Source: Spongospora subterranea f. sp. subterranea
Lineage: Eukaryota; Endomyxa: Phytomyxea; Phytomyxea; Plasmodiophorida
DNA: 64,000 nucleotides
Direction: 5' to 3'
NCBI GenBank assembly: GCA_049724395.1
Contig: JAUGWO010000090.1
Location: 41,020-105,019, forward strand
This document shows, piece by piece, positions 10,701 through 26,350 of this stretch (positions are counted from its first letter, which is position 1; every line of letters begins with the position of its first letter). A program made the translations under genes and the position numbers. The notes beneath the pieces were generated by a model. That model was given only the letters and a program-made list of their open reading frames with translations. It made no database searches and was not told where the DNA came from.

Positions 10701-12873
10701 TGACACCCAGACGACAGTTGGAACCGATGAAACAGGAGGCGTTGTTTGCCTCGATAGAACATCAATTGTGCGCATTAACCCGTTGTAATCGGGAAGTCCT
10801 AGAAGACAGCTCAACCCCCCTTATTGAGAAATTCAGCGACATTTACCTAAAGCGCCAAGCGCTAAACCAGGGATCATAAAAAAGTTGGGTACTGTGCAAG
10901 TGATTTGAGAGATTGGTGTTGCGAGGGATTGGTCGCTTGGCATATCCAATGTGTAGAATGATTTCATAATCATATGGTTTCCCAGCACAGAACCCTTAGA
11001 GCACGAAGTAAGCGCAATTCAGACGCACTCATTGTTTGTTAAAAACCTGTCGTTTGCTGATAAAGTTAACCGACTCAATTTCGGCAGTGCCGATGGAACT
11101 GCCGCTTAGAGGAATAAACGGTGCGAGTTGTTCTTCTGAAACGCACTGCTGGGCCAACTTTCCAAGTTCGTAGTTTTCGTTCATGAACGCCTCAAAGGTC
11201 AAAGTAGGTAAGCACAAATGTTCTGAACTCTGAGACATGTTTTAATCTACAGGTACGCAGGCAGAGCAAACTTACAACGTAGCGAGCAAGATCGGAAGCA
11301 GCGAACGTTTTTCTCAAATACGCGCCAAAACAAATAAGCATGAAATAGCGCTGAATGCGCAGCGCAGTACTAGAAAACGAGCATGGATAGAAAACACTGA
11401 ATGGCTTGATGAAGTGAATACTTTTTGGCATAGAGGAGGGCAGTGTTATCATCAGAAGCCTGCTCCATTTGCATGCGAGTTTCTAAGACGGCAGTGCGGA
11501 CGTTGTGGACGATTCCACACGCCTCTACAGCACCATCGATATCGTCCTTAGCTTCTTGCCCATGCAAAAGTACACGAAGAAGGCGACGGATGACCGGATA
11601 TTCCCTGAAAATTTATAATATAATTGAGATTTGCTTTGGAGGAATGACTTTCGAAAAAGGTCAAACCCGCGCTGGTACGATGCAACGTTCGTAGATTCTT
11701 CTGAAGAACCGATATCACTTGGCGAAGGGGCAACTAGACCGAATCGCATGTACAATAGCCTCATGATGATGGTTCCTAGGGTGGATCGTCCGCCGCCCAT
11801 TTGACATGAGAACACGTGAACTCCTGCCAACTAGAATTAATAATCGCGAAAGCACAACAAAACCACATAAAAACCTTCCATGCTGTAGCTTAATGAGTAA
11901 AAGAGAACACGCGAACTAAATGATCCTATGACAGCGCAATATATATCAACGAAGAGAATTGGAATCAACGATAAAAGCAGAGACAATATCTTTAGCATCG
12001 AAAACGCTCTCAGGGGTTATTGGAACTCGAGAATAATTGATCTTGTAGCCTTTGTCAAGTAAATTTTCGAAGACTTCGCGCGAAGTCTTTACAGACGAGC
12101 TGGATACACTTTCCCAACAAGGACGAATCTGAAATCGTGAAAATTCGTCATGAACGAGAATGTTACCACTAACAATAAGTTGAGCTAGATTATTTCAAAC
12201 AATATTTGACGTAAACGTCACCGGTTTTGTTCAGCTTCGGTTAAAATGTCTTGTTTGAGTCGTGATTCGATGAGCTCAAGGCGCTGGTAATCGATTCCTG
12301 CGAAGTCTTTCATATTGCGGAATGGATGAGCCAGCTCTCGTAGTACAAACGGTCGATTGTTGACATAGACAATTGGTTCTAAGAAATCAATAACTCGCCA
12401 AAAATTCGAAAACGGATGAATACCTTCTCTTAAAGATATCCATCTGACGGGTTTTCCTTTCAAAAGATTGAGGATGGTTCGTATAGAATGGCGAGAAGGC
12501 TGGCCAACAGCGAAAATTGGGTCTTGGAGGATTTGGCGAAAATTGGGGGCATCAGTGACATGCACGTCGAGGTCCGGCAAAGCGTCGCCGTCAGTAGGAA
12601 ACCGATCCGTCTTCAATACTGGAAATACAGTAATTAACGGAAATCAAAATGGAGATTTATGGAAATGCATGCCCATTGATTTGCCAAGAACTTGTCCATC
12701 TCGTTCCTGTACAATCATGTTCAAAGGGAGCATTTCTGCAAACGATTGTGTGTGAGCGTTAGTCGAGATCGTTCGAGAACTGAATTCAAATGAGACAGGA
12801 GGCTATCCTCGGTAGAATGCCGAACATACACGGCGCCGTTTGGAGATTTGGATGACTTTCTGCTCGACGCCAT
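7745..12873 (-). CDS. PALD1-like: Paladin-like phosphatase with three tandem catalytic domains
   Basis: Long gene split by many introns of about 45-60 nt. Each of three repeats has the paladin pattern: an APNFRQI-like start, V(W)VSLR(E)xPxxxxNxRPFVLR, a helical segment ending in an RLKxDIL-type motif, a PTP loop, then a segment like DLARYV/FAAYL. The three loops are CQMGGGR (11786-11806), CQNGRGR (10099-10171, interrupted by an intron after CQ) and CQMGRGR (8356-8376), all CX5R. The last exon (LVRYFYLIAFNAYL...) stops at 7745. The start was set at ATG 12873 (MASSRKSSKSP). The upstream frame stays open to 12960. Animal paladin has two such domains and has been described as a phosphoinositide phosphatase, so three is unusual. 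Exact exon edges between 7999 and 9200 are uncertain. Confidence 0.85.
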
Positions 12874-13259
12874 CCTTTCCACGTGCGCACTCGTCGAATG
12901 CGTCCTAAACGGAAACGCACCCAGCGAACTTATTCGAGGAAAGCTGCCGGCCTGAGGCATTCTATCGCTGTCGGCGTCCGAGGACGCCGGAGGGCCCCTG
13001 ATTCGACATGGCTCAATAACGCGCGACGATCAACAATACAAAAGTGTTCTGCGCAACCCTTCAACCGAATTTCCCATGACACGTCAAGGTCACTCCAAAT
13101 TTATTCCGTCTGTGTTTAAATTTTACAGTACCCCTCATTCGCTGCCGTTAATCATTTTTTCCTCCACACACAATATTCGGAATCCAGCGAGATATATTCT
13201 GTGAGGTTCAAGCAGCGCTGGTTGGCCACTCAAATGCGCTTCCCTCGTGGCATTTAACC
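12874..13259. other. Intergenic region upstream of the paladin gene
   Basis: Holds the presumed paladin promoter (minus). A GC-rich perfect stem, GGCGTCC/GGACGCC, lies at about 12970-12990. Nothing else is recognisable. Confidence 0.35.
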
Positions 13260-13715
13260 GTGTCTGATGCTGTGAGCATCGCTGGTTGTGTACGAGTCGT
13301 GATACTTGCCTACACGGTTTTAACCCTGCCGAGTTTATCAGCGGCTGCTGTTATTGCTGATGTGAAGGGCGAATTGTCTGATCATTCCTTGGATCTCCAG
13401 GTCAGCCGCCTGCCAAAAAACGACCATTGTAAAAGTCTGCCAATTTTCTTGCGATTATTTTTGCTGCACGTCGACTTTTAATTTAAAAGTGAATCATCGA
13501 ATAGGTGTATGCCGATGTTTGTTTTCAACTGGTGATACTGTATTCCATTGAATGCTTGAAAGCAGCTAAAGTATAATGGTTATTTCAATTCATCAGTTAG
13601 CCCTGGGTCTCCCGACCTGTTAAAGGCCTCAGAATTGGCGGCTATCTTATTCGCTTCTATCCCTGAAGGAGATGTCTCGCCTGAAAAAGATATCGGTGTT
13701 TATGATATTCTATAA
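13260..13715 (+). CDS. Tentative small secretory/membrane protein, start codon unresolved
   Basis: Three short exons can be chained in phase. The first ends DHSLDLQ before GTCAGC at about 13400. The second, VYADVCFQLVILYSIECLKAAK, follows an acceptor TAG at about 13504. The third, ASELAAILFASIPEGDVSPE, follows TTAAAG at about 13625 and ends GVYDIL at TAA 13713-13715. The last intron is 55 nt, typical of the window. The N-terminal exon has a strong hydrophobic segment (VRVVILAYTVLTLPSLSAAA) like a signal peptide. There is no in-frame ATG in this exon, so either an upstream exon is missing or the model is wrong. Family not recognised. Confidence 0.3.
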
Positions 13716-13881
13716 TTCTTCAGGTGTGCTCGCCATGACGATCGAGCTCATCTAGGTAGCTAATTTTTCAGAATCATGTTCAATGGAGATTGAGCATTGC
13801 TTGTGACGACCCGAACTCGCTGCAATTAAGGTACAGATCTCCATTCGAAAAACCTTCTTTGTTTTTACTTATGCTTTCGCA

Positions 13882-15357
13882 TCATCGACGCTTGAAAAAG
13901 AGAACGTATGCTGCTGAAGACAAAACGCTCGTGGAAGGGACAACCCTGGCAGAGGAGTCGTTGAACTCTGCCCATGTATCTGATGAAATCCGCCCGGTGG
14001 CGGTGTAGTGACCACCAGACAGACTGCCATAATGATTGCTTACCGCGACCAAGTCGTAAACTGGGCTGCGATCAGAGACGGCTGAAAACTTTGAAAGATT
14101 TAGCCCCCGAAGAGGGAAATTAATCATTATATCGAGTTTGCACTGCGAGATTGAAGAGTATTCGAACCGTTTTAGATGCAAAACTAAAACTTGGGGAAAA
14201 CGATATATCGACATCATTTTTTTAGCTTTAACATGGGATTTGCATTTTGCGCAGTAATAGCTCGACAGAATATCTTCATTTGTGAAAATATCGAAACATT
14301 CTTCCAGGGAGCGCGACGTCGTTGCTTTGGTTTTTATTTGCAGCGAGAGATCCCAAAATGGATCGAAGGTTCGCGATAAACATCCGCATGTACAGCAAGT
14401 GACACAGCTTCGTAATTGCCCACAGAATAATCCAGAAACAAATGATTGGTTGCGGTCCGTATAGTTCTGCCACCATCTGACCGACACATCTTCATCAGAA
14501 TCTTCCGGTTTGTCGTTCAGTTCGGTGTATATAGGAGTTTTGGTAATTTCGTTGATTTCGTCATGGATTCCCGAAAGCAACGACCTGAGAAATTCCTGGC
14601 TGTCCTGCTGAGCGAATCCTGAGAAGCGACGATTAATTGCTCCGAGCGCCTGTTTGATCTCGTTCGGACGCACCACAGTTCCGTCAGGCCCATTGCGAAA
14701 TTTCAGCATGAGAGCAGCGAAGCTTTCGACTAATGCGCCTTTTGAAGGCGATTTTTTGTTGATGTGCCCGTCAAACTTGCGATTTCCAAAAAAGTCCAAC
14801 AAATCCGAGATACATCCTAAAGATTGCAGTTGAGATGCCATGAAACACGTATTTCCAAGATTATAAAGGCCAACTAGGCGTCTGAATGTCGAATTGCTGA
14901 TTTCATCTTTAGTTTCAGGATATCGGTTAGTCAAATCGGTGCCCATGTTGTTGCCAAACTCCCGATTTTGTGAGTAGGGGCTCGACGCAAACGTTATCGC
15001 TGATGGAATGTATCCTCTTTCTGGTGATTTCCTTATAAGACTTGATTTTAGCGTTGGACTCTGTAAACTAATGCCATGTTTTTCCGTGTGAGATTGTGGT
15101 TCGTTGCCAGGAAGCGATAACCGTTTCAAAGCGTGTATGGAACTTCGCAAAGATTTTCGCCTACTCGCAATGGACGAAGTCGCGTCAGAAGGATCTAATT
15201 CACGACATGCAATTGACGTTCTGGGAGCATTGACCGCTGATGGAAGAAATGGACTGGTCAAATTGGGAGGCTTTTTAGCCCGACTATCTGGACTGACGGC
15301 GTTGCTTTTAGGTTTTCGAACATCAAGCTGCGGCAACATAAAGCGGTTGGAATCCAT
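13882..15357 (-). CDS. Ubiquitin carboxyl-terminal hydrolase (USP, C19 family)
   Basis: Single-exon protein of 491 residues. The Cys box is GLYNLGNTCFMASQLQSL (nucleophile Cys171) and the His box HYGSLSGGHYTA (His450), with FNDS supplying the third residue (about 466-467). QQDSQEFLR and VLVLHLKRFEY are standard USP motifs. Two CxxC pairs (a CxxC near CVTCC and YYCAKC) form the usual zinc ribbon of the fingers. The first ~160 residues are Ser/Arg/Pro-rich and probably disordered, with a possible localisation role. It cleaves ubiquitin from substrates. The core most resembles the USP2/8/21 group by eye, but I cannot name the orthologue. The usual Asn after the Cys box (CFMNS) is Ala here. It lacks introns, unlike the neighbouring USP7 gene. 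Confidence 0.88.
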   Translation of the reverse strand: MDSNRFMLPQLDVRKPKSNAVSPDSRAKKPPNLTSPFLPSAVNAPRTSIACRELDPSDATSSIASRRKSLRSSIHALKRLSLPGNEPQSHTEKHGISLQSPTLKSSLIRKSPERGYIPSAITFASSPYSQNREFGNNMGTDLTNRYPETKDEISNSTFRRLVGLYNLGNTCFMASQLQSLGCISDLLDFFGNRKFDGHINKKSPSKGALVESFAALMLKFRNGPDGTVVRPNEIKQALGAINRRFSGFAQQDSQEFLRSLLSGIHDEINEITKTPIYTELNDKPEDSDEDVSVRWWQNYTDRNQSFVSGLFCGQLRSCVTCCTCGCLSRTFDPFWDLSLQIKTKATTSRSLEECFDIFTNEDILSSYYCAKCKSHVKAKKMMSIYRFPQVLVLHLKRFEYSSISQCKLDIMINFPLRGLNLSKFSAVSDRSPVYDLVAVSNHYGSLSGGHYTATGRISSDTWAEFNDSSARVVPSTSVLSSAAYVLFFKRR

Positions 15358-15373
15358 TGATCTCCTCAGGTTC

Positions 15374-15753
15374 TCATTCCTTGGCGACTGCCCACATCCA
15401 TGGAATCGATGATATCAACCGACGATTTATAAGCAATGCCATAATCATTTCAGGTACGCTGATAATCGAAGCGACCCTGTGACGATTCCTTCCACGCCAA
15501 CATCTTGAGCAGAAACGCGATTCATCGGCCAAGGGCACCAACAATCTCACGTGCGGACCGTTGGAGCTACTGTATACACGCCGCACTGTCCACTGTTAAC
15601 GTTGCAGCAGGATATGGAAAATGATTGTTCGACAGCAAGATTCTTAGGCGGTTCTGGTCGTGTCTCGTGAAGGGTGGTGTACATACCGATGAGTCTGGTG
15701 TAGCATGATGCGCAAACATTGTCTGAAAAGTGCGACAGCGCCACACGCAACAT
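15374..15753 (-). CDS. Small zinc-ribbon protein, possibly RPR2/Rpp21-like
   Basis: Two exons joined by an intron of about 90 nt whose phase works when GTATGT follows the codons for TRLI and the acceptor precedes the codons for RRVYSSS. The product is about 95 residues: MLRVALSHFSDNVCASCYTRLI, then a basic stretch, RFCSRCWRGRNRHRV and a hydrophobic C-terminus. Two CxxC pairs about 36 residues apart in a basic context are what the RNase P protein family RPR2/Rpp21 shows, but this match is weak. The stop lies only 16 bp before the start of the downstream USP gene, so the genes are nearly fused. The start Met 15753 is the first in the frame. Confidence 0.42.
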
Positions 15754-15915
15754 ATCTACAGTATGCCGCCAGTTAAAATCAGTCGACAAACCGAATACGG
15801 CCTACCGTATAATCAGATTCCAGCCGTTTTTCACCTGTGAACCGGTCAGCCCGCCGGGTTAGGGCGCCTTCGTCGATATATATATATATTTGGGGGTCGG
15901 TCGACGGATTGAGCA

Positions 15916-20619
<4,704 letters not shown>

Positions 20620-20810
20620 TTTGTCGCCCTTTAATCTAATATATCTACATGTCTGCATCGGTCTAAACTTTTCGTCATTTCCATGGAAAAAATTGTTCCG
20701 CACTTCCAATTTTGCGGACTTTTCACGGTGTAGTTGAGGCAAGTCGGTTGGAATTTGACGACACCAACATTTGGGTTTCGATCCTCGGAATCCAGCAGTT
20801 TGTGTCAGCT

Positions 20811-23340
20811 ATGAATCCTAGATCCATCAACTCTGACCTTCTCAAATGTACCGGTTGCCGTCAGGTGCTCAACGTGATTTACCGCAATATCGAGTCGTTC
20901 AATTCTGTGAATTGCTCAACCGCATTCCACCGCATTGCCGTCTTCGGTGTCGCTGGTGAAGAGCTTCACCAGCTCCTGCCACTTGTGAAAAAAACATCGC
21001 AATTACTCGACAACGATGATGGGATGCTGAACTATCGCACCCTTTCCAGCATTGTTTGGTCGATTGCTAAGACATATTCCAATAGCGCTCAGCAATCCGT
21101 CGTTGACGGTCTGTTCCGTCGCACTCTCAAATATATATCACCGATAACGCCGTCATTTGATGCTCGGGGAATCTCGCAAGTAATGTGGTCTATGGCCGTT
21201 TTCAATTGTACAGATTCAGAGCTAGCTCAACGTCTGTGTGATGCCAGCTCTGCGTTATTGATATCAAAATCATTCAAGGCGCAAGAACTTTCAATGTATG
21301 CTCTTGAGTTTTTCGCACAATGCATATGTAGTTGATCACCTTTTTGATTGAAGGCTTATCTGGAGCATTGCCACCTCGCGCTTAAGCGTATCCCGCGACA
21401 TGCTGTCGTTGATTTGCACTGCATGTAAGGGCTCCATTCGTTATTTTACTGGCCAAGGTCTTGCACAGGTTGCTTGGGCTGTAGCTCGTTTGAACTTTCG
21501 TGATCCGACGCTAATGAACGCGATTGCGTCGCAAATTGAAACTGTTCAGGCTGATATTCAGGCTTTAGCTTCTCTTGTTTGGGCATTCTCTACCCTCGAT
21601 TTGGGCACTAATGCAATATATTCAAAACTCTCCTCGTTGGTATTGAAAGCGGATTTTACAGCTTCATCATTCCAAACGCTGGGACAGTGCATTGATGGAT
21701 TCAGCAAGTGGTCTAATGCTGAGCAAGTTTTGACAATTTTGTACGAGAACGTTGATGATGGCGCAATTGCTAAGATGTCTCTCACTGAGCTGGTTCATAT
21801 GATCTCATCCGTTGCTCAGACTGATAATATCAGTCCACGATTGCCTATAGCACTGAGCCAGCGCGTCGTTCAATGTTTACCTGATATGGATGGAGAAGCT
21901 CTTGGTGTCTCGGCGTCCGCCCTAATTCGATTGAGCTCAAAAAAAATTATCAAGTTCACATCGGATGAAAGAAAGCGTATTCGCAGCGAAGTATCCAAAT
22001 CAGTCAAAGTAGATGCTTTCCACCTGAATTGGAGGGCAATTGGATATATTGAGCTGCTAATCAGAAAAGTATGTGTCCGAGAATCACGCTGGTCGAAGAA
22101 GGCCGACGTGGATGAGCTTTCGGTCAATCTTTCCGAACGGTTCCGGTCTTTATCTGATCTGATTCGAAGCGCTGCTCATGCACGGAATACGGTTCCTGGA
22201 AAAAGTCTCGCCGCCATGCGGCCGCGACCCACAGCAGGATTGAAGGCTGGCTCACATATTCTGATTTTGGGTAATGATCCTGAGAACCATTTGCAATTGT
22301 GTGGCAAACACCATGGACGGTATTTGATTACCCATTGGAATCGATCGCTCAGTCGTTTTTCCTCCACAACGCCATCTACCTGGATCGATGATGATTATTT
22401 CTATGATGGATGCATCATTCGATTTCCATACAGTATTGGTAACCTGGCCTGGTCAAAAATTTCGGATCACATCACTCACCGGTTTTTAGGGGAATTTGCA
22501 ATGCTGATCTCGTTAGCAGCTTCGAAACTGACCTCGGGATCTTTAGTTTGGATAGTTGGTCTTCCTGAGGAAGGGGTTGATGGTGTTGCCGCCAAACGAG
22601 CCCTTTCTCCTTTGTTTACTGAGATTACGCCAATGATATCTACGGATGTGGTCATCATCAAAGCGACACGGGCAGAAACAACGACGGCGAAGTCCCAGTT
22701 TCAAGATTGGATTACGACTACAACTCTGCAATTTGATAGCCATGGTTCCAGGCACTGGCATGTCGCTCCTGGTATGTTTGCGAATGGTGGTTTGGATGTA
22801 ATGACCGCCTCTCTATTACCGCTTATCCAAATGCCTGTCAAGCATAGGGCGCGTGTTTTAGACTTTGGCTGTGGTTCTGGAGTTATATCCTCGTTTTTGC
22901 TGGAAAAGCGTCCTGATCTCCGGATAACCATGGTAGATTGTGATGCGGTGGCCATTCACGTTGCTAAGGTCAACGTCCCTAATGCGCATGAATATCATAT
23001 TGCGGATGGATGGCCCAAAACAACAGCATCGTACCGTTATCATATGATTGTGTCGAATCCGCCATTCCATTCTGGGCAACCAGATGATTTCTCCATCGTC
23101 CAAGAACTGATTGATGGAGCGAGTTGTCGCCTTCGCTCGTCTGGAGTCCTCTATATTGTTAGCCAGGAGCAGATCCCAATCGGTCGTATGTTTGCGATTT
23201 CAACTTCAAAATATCACTCGGTACATGTTATGCCCTCAACGGATCCACGGTTTGTTGTCTGGATTGCAACAACATCGTCCTCAGGGGATTCGACGGAAAA
23301 TGATTCTCATCAAGCGAAGAGAAGGAAAATTCTTCAATAG
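20811..23340 (+). CDS. Helical-repeat protein fused to RsmC-type 16S rRNA m2G methyltransferase
   Basis: Two exons joined by a 58-nt intron (21296-21353), giving about 823 residues from ATG 20811. Residues ~1-400 are helical repeats of the FAST/OPR-like kind seen in organelle RNA factors (ISQVMWSMAVFN, LIWSIATSRL, LAQVAWAVARLNF, ALASLVWAFSTL). From about residue 460 it follows bacterial RsmC over both halves: the degenerate N-domain (SHILILGNDPENHL...) and the MTS methyltransferase, with WHVAPGMFANGGLDV (~629), SAM motif DFGCGSG (~664) and catalytic NPPFH (~729). RsmC makes m2G1207 in small-subunit rRNA. Here a mitochondrial rRNA role is inferred. An alternative start at ATG 20683 spliced to about 20796 would add 15 N-terminal residues. 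Confidence 0.82.
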
Positions 23341-23961
23341 CATATTTAATTTTTTGCTTTGTATCATAATCCAATACTCAACCTCACTCTGATAGTTAAC
23401 CCATTCCTGCAAGTAAACTATTGTCACTTTTTGATTCAGTTATGTGATTGTTTTTCCGATGTCAGAAGAACGATCTCGTACAGTTTAGGTTATGTTTTAA
23501 CAAACCGGCATCAGCGGAAGCTGCCGTTCTTTGCGGCAACCGACCCTGATATGAGTATACACGAGTTAGTGATATCGTGATGCGACGCGATATGTTAGTG
23601 CTGCAGACATATATTCTAACCAGATCACCGATGTTCAGCTGGTGATTACACAACGGGATCGTAATGCGCATTCACAATGATCAATAACAGTATATTCACA
23701 GGTGATCAGGAGACATCCAGGTGCGTCAGATCACCTGACTGTGGATCTATGTTACAAGCGTGTATTGCAACACGCAGTGATAACGTGACGTGACGACACT
23801 TGAATGTGCATCGGCGAGGTGTGTGTAACGTAGTGATGTCGTGACAGGCACGCGTGGAGAAGGAGTATTACGGAAACGTGATCAGAGTCAAAGGCTGGGG
23901 GTGTGCGAGTCACGTGTGGCATTGTTTATAATCATCATCGAAAGTCCGGTTCGGTACGAAG
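23341..23961. other. 0.6 kb intergenic region with many short dyads
   Basis: No supported gene. The stretch at 23600-23770 is dense in TGATCA/TGATCACC-like words on both strands (ACCAGATCACC, GGTGATCAGG, CAGATCACCTGA), which could be binding sites or decay products of a small inverted repeat. Otherwise featureless. Confidence 0.35.
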
Positions 23962-24807
23962 ATGCACCCTGCAGAACCATCAAACATATCGCAGCAACTC
24001 CTTCACCACACTCTCGATGCATCAGTAACATATCCTCACGACTGATTCAGGGCAAGTTAGCCAACAGTTACTTTGTAGTTATGGTCTAGGCATCAGGAGA
24101 TCGAAGACGAATTCTATTCTAGCATCGGTCATTCGTTTGATTACCAGCCGGATCTTGTTAGTGCGATCCCAATCGAACGAGGCATCGGGTTTGATCCGAA
24201 TCTAATCGAAGAAGGAACACCTGGTATTGCAGCAAAGCATGACGTTCGAGTAAGAATGACAACCTACTCAGTAATCAAATATTTATGTTAGTTTCACAGA
24301 TGAAACCAGAGCTAACAGCAATAAATGAAGTACACAATAACACCGAAGTCACAGCGGGGTTGAAGACTCTCCCTGCTGCGCAGCACGATGAGGACGAAGT
24401 CGAGCGTTGTTTCACTGGCGACAAACGAGGCAATTCTGACGATATAAACATGGCAATGAATAGTTGCTTATCCGCCAAGGCGTATTGGTCGCAAACAATA
24501 GCGGAAGGAGACCGCCATTTTTCCACACTACAAGAGGAAATCCAAAAAAGGATTACAAGGTCGTTTCTCCACCCTACCCCCGACTTTTTGTTAATTGGAT
24601 CGATTAGAGATGCAAGATATAGTGCAAGCTTTAAATCAATTATATGTCGAGACGGTGCCGAGAATGGTAGAGCAACTTCGGGTAAAAGCGCAAACCGCAA
24701 TAGAGGAAGGCGAAGCAAAAATTGCAGTGAGCTCTAAGCTATGCAAAACTTTACAAGAAGCGAATAATATTGCCAAGTCATTCGAAGTAAACGCAGATAT
24801 GGGATGA
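23962..24807 (+). CDS. Unknown protein with C-terminal coiled coil
   Basis: Four exons chain in phase from ATG 23962: MHPAEPSNISQQLLHHTLDAS, EIEDEFYSSIGHSF...AAKHDVR, MKPELTAINEVHNN...EIQKR and a last exon with LNQLYVETVPRMVEQL ending VNADMG and TGA at 24805-24807. All three introns begin GT, end AG and are about 45-75 nt. The product is about 210-230 residues, acidic in the first half, with a helical, heptad-like C-terminal half (VRAK/EEGEAKIAVSSKLCKTLQEA). I do not recognise the family. The start lies in a good context and the exons show coherent composition, so a real gene is likely. Confidence 0.55.
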
Positions 24808-24991
24808 TACTCCTCCAGGGAAATCGCTGGCCCAGCGAGTATAAAGCATTTGATTGTACACTATTTAGGATTTTCAGATTGTCGTCATGTCCTGTAACTG
24901 GCAGTGTCATCATTGCGATTTCGCCAATCAAAACCCGAAGTAGTTTGATGCTAACCGCCACATAGCGGCTTGTCGCTGTCGCTGTTTGCTG

Positions 24992-25718
24992 ATGGAGTCT
25001 AAAATATCATTTTCAATGACGCCTGTTAAAACCATCCCTAGCGTGCGTATAAAGGTTCTTACAATGGGCGAAGGAGGAGCGGGAAAAAGCTGTCTGATAA
25101 AGCGATATTGCGAGAGAAAGGTGGATCTGCAGAAGCATCTTTTGACTGATGCGAACTAAAAGTTTGGAAGTTTGTCAGCAGATATGTTGCGACGATTGGT
25201 GTTGATTATGGTGTCAAAGTTATCAAGCTGGGGTCAAATGAAATCAGCGTCAACTTCTGGGATCTCGCTGGTCATCCTGAATTCTTTGATATTCGCAACG
25301 AGTTCTACAAAGACACCCAAGCGGTTCTGATCATTGCGATAGAATCGCCATTAGTGCTGATATACGAATTATGTTAGGCATTGTTGACATTCGATGTGAC
25401 CTCTAGGCAATCGTTCGAAAAGCTGGGGGCATGGCTGAAAGAATCAATACGTTTTGGAGCAAGACCAGAAGGAATCGCAATCTGTGGGAATAAGACGGAT
25501 TGTCCGACAAGAGCAGTGTCGACCACCGAGGCCAATGCATGGGCTGCGTCTAAAGGCTTAAAGTTAAGCGCCATCACTCCAAATAGTCTGATATTCACAT
25601 ATTCAAATCCAGGTATTTCGAGACATCGGCTAAAACTGGCGACAATGTTGATGCCGTCTTTGAATATTTATTTGAATCAGCAACCATGAGCGATAGACAA
25701 CCTGGTAGTATACCGTAA
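24992..25718 (+). CDS. Rab-like GTPase of the DNAJC27/RBJ family, no J domain
   Basis: Four exons. P-loop GEGGAGKS (near 25072), CERKFVSRYVATIGVDYG after a first intron of about 55 nt, the switch II box DLAGHPEFFDIRNEFYKDTQ, NKTD (G4) and, after the last intron, YFETSAKTGDNVDAVFEYLF (G5). The RNEFYKDTQ and ATIGVDYGV strings are hallmarks of DNAJC27 (Rbj). In animals this GTPase carries a C-terminal J domain that recruits Hsp70. Here the frame ends at TAA 25716-25718 after a short tail (MSDRQPGSIP), with neither J domain nor prenylation cysteines. GTPase-only versions of this family are known from protists. Role unclear, possibly signalling. Confidence 0.85.
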
Positions 25719-26350
25719 ATCATCAACCCATTACATTGTGATGAATCCATGTTTATCCACTTGAGCGTGTCTTTGAGTCTATCGCGGAAGTACTTGCTTC
25801 ACGCGCCGCTTGATCGCGAATACGTTCATATGCCTATATACGCACGCTTAGACTCATGCCCGAATATCTTTCGAGTTGAATTTTACCTTGATCTTTTCTG
25901 GTGAATGGGCATATAACTGGGCCAGATTTACCACTACGAATCCGAACAGGATGGGAGAGCCGAAATAGATTAAAGCCCGTGTTCCACGATTCATGGTCAT
26001 GCGTCTACAACTGTAGCGTTTACCGTTACATCATCCGCCTCAGATTTCAGTCGTGTTTAGGTGTATATACAGCGACTTGGATATGAGGTAGAGTTGCGGT
26101 AGTACAGGGTAGTACAGAGTGAATCAACCTCGAAAAAAACACACAAGTGGTGAACGAATTTTGTGTTGGATATGTTACGTGCCAAGTCACAGAGGTTCGC
26201 GTCTTTGTCGCAATTCGCAACTTTGATTGGGTGTTACCCAGTTGCGTTTATTCTGGTCAGCTGCACGGTATCATACTCCGTGTCTTGAGCCTCAGTCTCA
26301 TTAACTTCCGAGGTCGTTTATTGGCGGGATCCACGGGCGAGAACGAGGTC
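25719..26350. other. Intergenic region between the GTPase and IDE genes
   Basis: No supported gene. A short direct repeat GGTAGTACAG/GGTAGTACAG lies at about 26097-26120. The IDE frame is open leftwards to about 26147 but that stretch lacks homology. Confidence 0.35.
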
